Shown: one piece after another, positions 37,601 to 49,600 of the stretch
Numbering within the stretch: the first letter of the stretch is position 1
Layout: each line of letters begins with the position of its first letter
Assembly: GCA_914767715.1 (NCBI GenBank)
Contig: OU612065.1
Location: forward strand, 13,142,001 to 13,206,000
Length of the DNA: 64,000 nucleotides
Origin: Membranipora membranacea
Taxonomy: Eukaryota > Bryozoa > Gymnolaemata > Cheilostomatida > Membraniporidae
Direction: 5' to 3'
Position numbers and translations under genes: made by a program
Notes under the pieces: generated by a model
Databases searched by the model: none
What the model was told of the DNA's origin: nothing
Seen by the model: only the letters and a program-made list of their open reading frames with translations

Positions 37601-40600
37601 ATCATGGCAGGGTCAGCAGGCACATCTCCAGGTTTCTGTGATTTTAAAAACTGTACCAAAAGCACTGGTCTGCAGAAAAAAATGAAAAAGCAATGAGCAT
37701 TACAATGTAAATATTTTCGTTTTTTGTTTTATTATTTTCTTAAATTTTTAACGGTTCCTGCTAACGGATGAAAAGGACTCGAATTCAATATTTGACTCTG
37801 ATCTAAACGGCATGAAAGGCATGAATAGGAGGTGGAGATGGAGAAGCATTCCTGGCATCAATATTGGTCCTCACATTGGGCAAGAAAGCGCGGCCAAAAA
37901 AAGTACACACTACACAAATGCTCACTTAGTTGCCGTTACATAAGCCAGCTGATTTGAAGGTATCTCCCAATCTGTATTAACACCACGATCCAGGGTTCGA
38001 GAGCTAGCAGGTTCATTGAACCTATTCATAGTTACCACTGTATCATCTTCCTGGGCCAACACCAGAACCAAATCACCTGAAAGAGATAAAAAAAATAGTA
38101 AGTACCCTCCCATCATACAACTTGACCTTGTTCCCAGTCCTGCTGAATTAGGTGGGAATTTATATCATGACACGGATAATTGTCTCCCAACCTTGACTAC
38201 AATATCGATCTGATATCCACATCCGACAACGCCAACAATCCACCAACACCATCAGCAGTTATAACAGACGCGCAAATGAAGCATGAGGACAGTGATAATT
38301 GATGCCTTACCATCATCATTTTTGGGTGACGACATGACAGGAAACTCACTACCCCATGTTTGTACAGGGATCATCTGTTCTACAAGGTGATCTCGTGATG
38401 TTCGACTGGTCGGTATAGATGCTCTCACATTACCACTGAATACAGCCACAGGTTTGTCAGATGAGATGTATGTACCAGTGAGGTCACACAAGTCCCGACA
38501 TTGTAGCTGCACTGTATTGAACCTGGTACGAAAAGTTCAGCAGTGAAAACTAGAGTAATTCTTAATTAGGGTGTTCCTTCTTTTTTAATCTAAGGCTGAT
38601 CATCAGTGTGTGCAATCACAAACTTTTGAAGTAGCAAGCAAGTAACTGTAGTATAGTACTCATTCTCAAGAAATGAAGAGAAAATTCACACAGATCTCTG
38701 CAGCGAACAATAAAGTTTAACGGTGAAACAACCTGGATGGCAATAAATAACTAATTCAAGCAAAATGTCTCTCATCCTTGTAAGTCCACGCGCACTGGTG
38801 TCTTTTTGTACTCAAGAGTCACCGACGTGTGAAAAAGTAATCAGCATAACGAAATCAGCTGGGTAAGATTAATTGGGGTCTAAGAAATAATAAGCATTTT
38901 AACAGCTTTTTGCATGACTTATTATTTTTTTCCAGTTCAATCGTATAATCATGTATTGGGATATCCACTCAATTTCACCCGTCAACTTGCCATGTGAAAA
39001 AGAGACACAACTTATTGGTTCACATGGCACCATTGAAAACATAGTTTGATTTTAGGAATCTTTGTGTCTACTCACATCTTCCTGATGAACTAAAGACTTA
39101 CTTATCCATTGTGAGACTAAGCATATCTCCTTGTGTATAGGTGCTGCCCTCAAACGTTACTTGTAGATTTGAAGATGTGACGCCGAGGAACTGAACCTTC
39201 ACTGATGTATCATCATAAACAGCAGCTATTCCAAGCTCTGCAGCAAATTGTGGCTGGCGATAACTAACAGAAATAAAGGATGGGTCATGAATATATATAT
39301 ATATATGGATGTAAAGGACAATCTATATGACATCGTATGACATGTTTATTGATGAGACTTCCAAAGACGATGATACCACTCAGGTTTTATTTTGGTGTGA
39401 CCTGATCCATACGTGAAACAATCCCTAGACTTTAAAAATTCACAGAGAAGACTGATGTTTTCATCCTTACCTAACTGTGTAGTACTCAATACCTAGTACA
39501 TCACATGGCAAAGCTAGGAAACCATCAACAGAGAAAAAGTCTTTGTTTACTCCAAAGACTGTAGCGTCATTGTCCTCAGCAGTCAGCAGAATGCCTGAAA
39601 TAATTGAGCAGTCCATCATCAAGTACATGATCAGAACCACAGCACATACAGCTGTCTGACTACCCACTATACTCAAACCATCCACCGTTCTACCTTTTTG
39701 TTTCAAATATTACCAGAAAAGATTTATATATATATATTACCACATTAATACTCAAGCTCTAGAAGATGCTCATCTATACCGTAGAACCATTTTTTACTTG
39801 TTGTTCATCCGTCAAAGATTGAAAATCTTTTCTTTTTAGGAACAGAATGCTATATATGGATGACTTAAAATAACCTGTTTAAAAATGTAGGTCTTCCTAC
39901 ATTTCTAACCGTGAGAAAAAGGAATTGATCTCAAACTAAGAATTTGTTATAGAGAATGGTTCCTCCAAATCATTCAGATGCTTTATCTTACCTTTGTTGC
40001 CCCGGACAGAGCCATCCATCCTTGCATCAGCTGATATGTTTATCAATGAAACTGCATTGCCTGGAACGCTTCGCCTGAAGTCTATTCCCAAGCCTGCAAA
40101 ATAATTTGACAATTTTCTGAAAATACATAGAATTTTTTACCCTCTCAAATAAATTTGTTTTGTTTCGCTATTTGAAAACAATAAAAAAAGGACAGAACCA
40201 ATGCTTGCACCAGTGTGAACTATTCCCATCACTGAATAGCACCAAATTACAGTTGAGATGGTGCAATGCAATACATGGTCAATAATTTGCGTACCTGGAG
40301 ACTGAACTCTGACAGTCAATGCTGAATTATCAGCTGATGTAACAAATAGCTCATTAGGTGGATCAGGTGCTCCTTGAATGATAGAGCCGTCATTCTCTAG
40401 GAACATGACCATAAACTCATGTCCGACAGCTTTGATGGTGGGGTTGTTCTCATTATTCCTGTTATTGGTGGCCCCAACAGGTAAGTTGTGACAATCCTCG
40501 TCCAATCTTCCGTCTAAGTCGTCATCTGGATAAAAAATACAGTAAAAATTAACATTTGTCCTAAGGAATTATGGTAGGGCTGAGAGTGTAATGAAGAATT

Positions 40601-43600
40601 ATACCCCAATAATGTTTTTAAAGGTTTGAGTGAATAATGCTAAGCTAATGCTAATGCAAAGCAGTAAAAAAAACTGAAGAAAAAATTAAAATAAACAAGT
40701 GTAGTAAGATAGGAACACCGCTGTGGGAATAGGTGTGGTTTTTGGTGTAGTAGAAACTGCCGCATATTCTTATGAGAATGAGAAAGTATACACTACATTG
40801 CCAGAAAAATAATTCTAAGAATTGCAGCTCATGTCTTTGACACTTTACAAAATTCAGGCATTTTTCCATCACTCGAGCTATTGAAAAAAAAGGTGAGAAG
40901 ACAAGAGATTACCAGTGAAAACCGATATAGTTGAAAAACGGTACAAAAATCAATAGTATAGGTGAATTCCACCAAGATTTATAGCAAATTATATGTCAAT
41001 TTCACAGTTTCACAGTGACACCATGTTCACAAGTCTAAACAATTGCCCTTCAGTTTACCGGCAGCATCATAAGGGGAGGCCTCGTCACTGCATCGGAGGT
41101 TGTATTGGTAGCAAGTCACTAGAACAACCAGAACACCAGCTGCAGTGTAACAAAATATGGAAGACTCTGCCATGCTCAACATCAGCGAATGGAATCTATA
41201 TAGCACCCCACTACCCTCTAAACTGGCGGTTGTTCCAACATGCATCATGGCGTATATTCTGGGAAGTAACATGGTGGTGCTGAATGTCTTCCGCAGATGG
41301 TCAAAGCCTCTACAGATACAACATTTCTTCATGGTAGCTCTTGCGTTTGCCGACTTGATGACTTTGCTTCCTTACATAGTTGCTCTGGTCATACTGATCC
41401 GAGGGAGGGTATGGCTAACAGTTTCCCAGTGTAACTGGTTGGGAATAGCTATGTCATTGACACTTGAAACTACAGCTTGCATACACAGCCTTATGTGTAT
41501 AGAAAAATGTGCATCTGTCCTGAAACCTATCGAGCACAGAATATTTTCATTTAGATCCTGCAGTAAGCCTTTAGTAATAGCTGCAGCCTTTGGATGTTTT
41601 GCAACACCCTTCGCTTTTAATATATTTTTTCTCCATCACCATGTTATCTACTTCATATTTGACCCATTTGGCCCTACTTGTACCATAGGATCAAGTTTGC
41701 AGACTATGATAGCCATTGGCATAGCATTTATGTACCTACCACTGGCAATTCAGATGATAACACACGCCCTCATCATAGGACGATTGATTAGGTTGAAGGG
41801 GGTCAATAGAACAAGAGCTCTCCGAGCCAGTAAAACTGTATTCTTGACTGTCGGAGTATATTACTTATGCTGGGTACCAGTGGCTGCACAGTTTGTATGG
41901 ATATCTGGATGGGATGGCCACCCACCAGGCTGGTTTGTTTTCACAGCTGTCCAAATTCTCCAAATGAACAGCGGAATGAGTCTGCTCATATACTCGGTAA
42001 GCTTGCCACACTTTCATATATTCAAACGCTTCAATCAACCAGTAATATCCGTAGTTAGCACAGACGAGGCATTAAGGAAACAAGCGACCTCTATTGAACA
42101 CTCGATCAATTTGTGACTTTTGGCGAGCCATTATCTTATACATATGGTTTCTGTCCGTTATAACTCTTTACCGCCAGCAAGATGGCCCTTTGAGATATAT
42201 GGCTTCAATTATAACAAAGACGGTGATAAAGTAAGTTTGATTTTTTTATACGGCTTTGTCTTGGAACCATTTTTTTCTGATTATTACATAAGTTAAATTG
42301 AGATTTAAGATTTCCTACAATAAGATACATCATTGGGTTATCTTTTGCTGTTCAGGAATATCTGAAGGCCTTATCTGTTCTAGTAATATTGTCAAAATTT
42401 TGTTGTATTCTGAATATTTCATACAATAGTCATGGTAGTTGGTTAGTTGCATACATTGTACATTTTTCAAATCAAAGTAAATGGAAATGACAATCCTCAC
42501 TATCACTTCACTATGTGTATTGAAATTTGTCTTTTTCTTGTAGATGTGCAGAAAACTCCAAAATAATATGTACAGATTTTGTCATAATGTAATAAAGCAA
42601 ATGTCATAAATGTAATAAAGTAAATCTCTCGCTTAGTTTTGCGCCCAGTTTTGCGCCCAGTTTGGCACCCATTTTTGTGCAGCTTACTCGCTTAAAACAC
42701 ATAGACTACACAAATAAAACGATAGAAATATTCAGTTTCAACATTTCGTCTAAGAGGGATAGAAAATTCCCAATATAGCCTCGAATTTTTCATCAACACT
42801 CATATCAAATAACTTCCAGGAATTGCCTGTGCTCTAAGTCTTGAGATTTTAATGATCATAATTTAATATATCACCACATAAAATGATGAACATTGCACGA
42901 GTGTCTTCCTTTATTTCTTTTATCATGTGTACCACAAATATTTGGAATCCCTTTAGAAGAGATGTAAAATTCATAATCCTCTGAAACGTGTTACAAACAC
43001 TATTTATCTTAACACACTGGCAGCGATTGCAACCTCAGCATATCGTCAATTAGATAAATCCTCTGAGGATCAGCAGGGGATTTATATGTTAGAAATGTGA
43101 GGTCATACAAACCGCTCTGAGGTTCCAACTGCTGATCAAACTGCTGAGGATCAGCTGAGGTTGCTGTCAGCATGGTGAGATTGTGTAAAACAGTAAGTGT
43201 GTCACCAATATGGCCATAACACACTTCGCGTTTTTCTGATGGTAACCAATTAGACCAATTAGCAAGTGGCAATGCTGTATATACATATTTATGCTGTGAT
43301 ATCATGCCAAATGTAGCGCAGGCAAGAGGTGCATTGGTGGTGATATTTCCTGCATATTTTGAGCATGGTGGGATCGAAAATACACATCTGAAGAACATCT
43401 TGCTGCTTATCTTGAGAGTTGCAACTCTCCTAGGTGTCAACAGTATTCAGGTGATAATGTGACAGTCGTCATGTGTTGGCTTTCATGAACACTTTTCAAT
43501 TTTGGTGAATTTGCCTCATTTGTCCAGTTACGCTAGATCGAGGTCAATATAATTAAAGTGTTGCATTTGTATAAATTTTAATCATGCATTTTATGAAGCT

Positions 43601-46600
43601 CACTCAATAAATATGTTATTATTATCCGTATGCCATATACATGTGCGGATATTAATATATGCACATCTTATTTCTGGAAGATTTCCTGCCATATAGCTTG
43701 AGCATACTTCATTTTACCATCTGATTATAGTTTCGCAGATTCTTTTCAGAAACACTTCACATTCCATGATTTTGAAATCTATATGTAATTCATTGATTTC
43801 ACGGACTCACTCATTTTTTTATAAATAGTCTGTCACGACCATACGCATGAGTTGTATAGATAGCAGTTATCTAAGTTCAGGGAGGAAGGATTGCCCTTGA
43901 GCTAACGTCATAATGTTATCCTCAGCAGCTTTCAGAATTTTTCCATAGCGACATACAGACTAATATTAATTGGCGTCTGGATATTGCCACTTTGCTCGTG
44001 GAGGTGAAAGGCAGAGGTGCTGCAATTCTTCAGCGTGTCTCTTCATAGCAATCAGATCTGATTATTTGTAATATAGGACAGACAAAGATTTCTTTAAGGA
44101 TATTCTGCTGAAGGCATAACTCTACACTATGGGTAACGATCTTTGGACGATATACTATCCTGCCTTACCGCCATACTTTGCTGTCTCTCCTATAGTGATA
44201 ATCGTACTGATACTGGTGAACAATATACTAGTGTTGATGGCTTTCAAGAAGATGAAATACTTACAGTTGCAGCACTACTTTATGATCGGCCTTGCTACTG
44301 CTGATCTCATGACTATCCTACCCTCGATTGTCTGTTCAGCCATTCTACTCAATCGTAAAATCTGGCTTACAGAACATCTATGTGCAATTCTGGGTATCAG
44401 CCTGAATATCGCTATAGAGATGACCACATGTGTGCACAGTGCGATGAGTGTCGAAAAATGTCTCGCTATAAGCTACCCACTACGGCATAGACTACTCAGT
44501 AAATCAAAATGGTTCAAATATGCTACATGTTTAGTTATTATATTCTGTTTTATATTCCCGGTTACATTCAATTTTGCGCTGTATCTCACTAATAAAGTGA
44601 AGTTTATGTTCAGTCCTCAGATTATCACATGTGTAACGGACCAGAGTGAAAACCTGATATCGCTGCTGTGTATCGGTGTTATGTTCACCTTTATTCCCAT
44701 GATAATGCAGTTAGCAACCCATATTTTCATGTATGTAAAATTGAAGAAGCAGAGAGGGGCAAACAGGAAGAGAATGGGGAAGGCAATGAAGACCGTTGTC
44801 ATGACAGTAGGTATTTACTGGATATTCTGGTTGCCCGTCGCTTGCCAGATTGCCTTCCTAGTTTTTGTTAATTGGACAGCACCAACATGGTACAGATTTC
44901 TGGCAATTCAAGTAGTGCAAGCCAACAGCGCAATGAGCCTTCTCATTTACACTTCAAGCCTCCCAAACTTCAGCATTCTTCCCAGTCGTTTTAACAAAAA
45001 CACCGCCAGGAGATTTATACATGTGCAACCGGCATCAAGAACGGATAATGGCAACAGTGGAACATATGTCACAGCCATAAGTATCAATCCTAGAAGAGCT
45101 AATGTATCCCCTGCTCCAAATCGATAAAATTTGTATTAATATTAATGTTTCCTATTTCAAACCATATATATATATACGGGCAAAGACACTGTCATAACGC
45201 TAGAACAACTCCCATCTGGTAGATACAGAGTGCCAGCCTACCGTGTAAACTGCCGTAAATACTGTTTTCGCTCATTATGTGTAAAACTGCTCAATCGAAT
45301 AGCTTGATTCATTTATTATAAATCTAGTCAATGTTTTATTATAATTTTTAAAACTTTATTTTTATTCACAGAGCACAAGAGAAACATTGATTTTATCATG
45401 AGAATTGATACAAATATATATACATACATACATATATATATAAATAAATTCCATTTCATTTATTTTTCTTCATTACTGAAATTCCCTTTCGATAAAATTT
45501 CTGCGTAGCGCTACAATGCCTTCACTTGAGTAATACTATGTACTATTGCATGAAATATACTCTGATCACGTGTTTCATTTGTGGATTTTTCACTCAAATA
45601 AAACAAATATTCATGACAATTTTAACACATGTCACCATTATTTCATAGGATAATCTAGCGATGCATCTCGCTAATAGTGTTCAAGATTTATCTAGTGAAA
45701 AACCTGGCTGGCATTATTTGGTTTCGGCACAAGTACTGTGTTTCTCAACATGTGATGAATAGTTGAGGCACTACATAATAATCATAAAAAAAAAAGGAAC
45801 AACAACGGTACGTTGCCTTGTTCAAACATCTTCAGCAACGGCTTCCACAGAAGGAAAGATTACTAGCATTCCTTCCTCCCTCCCCCTCCCCCATTGATAC
45901 GGTCAGTGTTATGGAAAATGTAGAGGAAATGCATACTGTAGTATGACAGCCACAATGTTTTAACTGCACTGCTGGCCGTATAATGTAATATAATATAACA
46001 TTGGTTCATGAAAGCAATCAATTTTCTCAAATTAACAGAAAATAATGTAAACAAAAGGGCACACAATCTTAATAGTTAGGCTTACCTATGCCATTGCACT
46101 CTTCTTCGTCGATGTACTTGTCACAATCATTGTCTATCATATCACCTGTGTTTTCATTTGTTATCACACAAGGCTGGAAAAAGATATCGAATAATTTAAT
46201 TAATTTGTTGTTAGAGCCTGATTATTTTATTTCTTATTATTATGCTAAAAATAAAAAAAATATATGATAAAAAGTAAGAAACTATACATCATAAAAAGCA
46301 GGGGAAGCTATTTGGGACATGTGTGAGTGATAGCTCTTCGAACTTTCCTGCCAAAAGGCACCAGGACGTATGAATCAAATGGCAGCTCCTCACCAACCAC
46401 AGCGGGCCCAAAGACAATACCATACCATTCAAGGGGTTGGAATAATATTGGCAAACACTCCTTACTGCGGTCAAAAATTGGACATTTCAGTGGTGTATAA
46501 CTTGAAGAGCAATAGAAGGTTCATTTTGATCATGCAGAATTCTTCGGCTCTGTGTAAAGTGAAGTGCAAAGCATAATAGATGATTCTTACATTTATCGCA

Positions 46601-49600
46601 GCCAGTTGAAGGCCAGCAGGAAAGCCGTAGCTATCGTTTAGATCAGTTCCATACAGTACTGCACCAACTGGTACACTGATACCATCATCATCTACTGCAT
46701 TTATAGAGTATGTACCATGAGGGATGGTCACAACTGCACCTTGAACAGGGAAAGAATCCGAGACAGCCAGCCAATTGGGTGAAGGTAGAATGGAGCCATC
46801 TGGTCCTGTGATCTCCAGGTACTGAGTCTGGGAACCTGCCCAAAAATAATACTTCACATCATACACACGCTGCTTAGAATAATATCAAAGAGTAAAGCAA
46901 AAAAAAAGGAAAAAATCATATCGATCTTGATTTAACTCCTGTGCTTAGACGACCTTTTTTGTCATATGATAACTAACAGCTGTGAGGTTAAAGGGCAACC
47001 AAGGTTTCGCAGCAATGCATTAATGGGTAGCAAATAATGTGCTGGGCAGCATCAGCTTTGTGCATTACGCGATGCAAAACTCAAAGTAGTTGCTGACTCT
47101 AAGCTGGATAACACTTCAGTTTAGGGGAGGTTCCAAGACTATGCTGTAATAATTATAGAGCACAGGCTAAATAATAACAGGAACAGGAAACTGCTATGTG
47201 GTATTCTCTTTTAGCTGAGTTTGAGTACCTGATGCAAGAAATGTTTCACAAGAATTCTGGCTGAATAATCATCCGAATTATATTTTGTCTTTTTCCCCAT
47301 GCAGAAGGTGCAATCTGCTATTGATCAATGGACATCAATGAGAAGTTGTTTGAAACCTTGGTTGCCCTTTAAACATTATGGACAGCGTTTAATTTCCGGT
47401 CCTTAAACTTTCTCTCAAAATTGCCATTGCGATTATCATTTCTAACATGGTAGATCATTATCAAGACATAAGCAGCTTAAATCCAAACTATGGAAATATT
47501 AATTTAATTTCTTGAACTAGATTCACTCTCACGTTGTTTTTTGTAACTATTTTGGCGTGTCATAGTTTGTAAAATTTTTGGATGTGCATCTACAAACATG
47601 CTGTCAAGTTGCGCAGACACCATCAGGTGGCAGGGGCATCCGTGATATCAGAGAAAGACCAATTATATCGACATTGTCATAAAAAAAGGCGAAAGTTTAG
47701 TAAATAGCTTACGTGACATGATGAGGAGCAGGTAATGCTCGTAATCAGAGCCTGGTGCCACTGGCGTGGTAAATCTGTAACTAGAACTGTACTGTTCTAT
47801 GGGTGGGATCGTTATCATAGTAGGGTCTACTGCAGTTGAATCAATCTACAACCATTCAATGTACATGTATGAATCGCTCCTTTTCATCCAACATTCAATC
47901 TTATTTGTTTCATATAATATGTAGCCAATAAAACGACCGATAATTAGACACCAAGGACTCTCCGACTTCATGGAGACAACAAGGGGAGTAAATTTGGCGG
48001 TCAGTCCTGTCTAAGTGATCTGAAGAAATTAGAACTGACTGATGTTGGATATAGTAAATATAGCATAGCATATAGCAATCTCTAGAGCAGGGTAATTAGA
48101 AGTGAGCTAAAGTATGATAATTTAGTTCTCAAGCATCATCACAGCAAACTGTGTGCCTTACAGACCACATTTCCAGGTGCTAAAGGCCACAAACTAGGGT
48201 GAACTACAAAACCTAGCCATTGCTTGTTTGTGTGTTCTTTGGGATGAGCTGGAGAAATTGGTTGCTGGGTTAAGTCCTCAGCAAATGGGTTCATCACTGA
48301 ATTTTTTGCAGGTTTAATATCCTTCTGTTGACTTGATGAAAACATACAACTTCATACTGACAATGTAAGACTCCTATCTAACATGGATATAGTCAACAAG
48401 TACAATAATGTCACATACAGTTGACAGGGTAATAAAGAAAATCTTCCACTCACATGACTTTTTGTGAGATGGGTAACCTGTATAGGCTTGTCAGCTACCA
48501 CATGCATGAGAAATCCTGGCAGTAAATTCAAGATATGAGTCTCCCCTTTATTAAGCACTACAGGAGCACCTGGGCGGTTACTCGCACTGTACTGCCTTGT
48601 CACTGTAGTCGAGTCCTCAGACGCCATGACATGCACCAGGTCACCTGTAAAAATCAGATTTACATGTAATTGATGCTTTTCTTAAAAATTTACCTGTCTT
48701 AAGATAGTAAAATGTGATGTGACTTGCAGGAAATGAAATGCAATCAAGATGACCAGTTATGGTCTAAGGTTTCCACACCAGCAATACTGGCATTTATATT
48801 TTAGAACAGCCGTACACCACTTTCTTCCAATATAACTTTGATGGAAGAAGTTCCTTCACTGTTTTATGTGTTAATTTCCATTGGTTCCGGACGCATCCCT
48901 TTGTAGCCATAACGTTATCGTGTTATTACATCTCCAATATATTTCCATAATCAGATTTTGTTTACTCTCACATAGCCGATACACAACAAACAAGCATACC
49001 TATTGAGTGGTCAGGACTGCCGAGGATTGCGTAGGTCTTTCCCCAGGTGTACAAGGGCATGAGCTGGGAGATCAGGTGATCACCAGCTTGCATCTGAGAC
49101 CCTGTTGTCATCTCATTACCGCTGAATACCGCTATGGGTTTGTACGCTTTGATGTAAGTGCCAGTGAGATCACATGGGGCCAAACATTGAATCTGGACAG
49201 TCTCAAACCTGCAAAAATCCAAATAGTGAATTATCCCACATGAACCAAATCAAAAATTTAATGTACATACTATGGGTTGTCAGAGAGTACGCAGAAACTT
49301 TGATCAATTTTATTCCAAGTTGCCTGTATTATGAATGGCTGCGATACTACTTGATAGCTGGTTGCACCATATAGCATATTAGGTCAAGCAAAGACCTATG
49401 ATATGTCAATAACCTCCACTAAACAAACATCACAGTCGTGATTCGTGATGGAAATATATTACACAGCGTCATCAGTTTTCCAGTAAGGAGTATGGATTTT
49501 TATTTATTCATTAGTTCCTACCTACATTGATGCAAGGCTAGGGAATCCAGGCTGTGTCCATAATTACATTATATTCTTACAAAACATCCTTGCTCAACTC

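Larger units (their letters stand above)
40526..46085 (-). other. 5.56-kb host intron carrying the nested receptors
   Basis: The donor exon 46086-46173 ends ...ECNGI plus phase 1, and the acceptor exon 40295-40525 begins in phase 1 with DDDLDGRLDEDC. The same exon pair occurs at the second hinge (36355-36442 to 35948-36109) with ICDGL and DDDNDGRVDEDC in the same phase. This internal match is the main evidence that the modules on either side belong to one transcript. Besides the receptors the intron has AT-rich microsatellites near 45163 and 45415. Confidence 0.85.
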
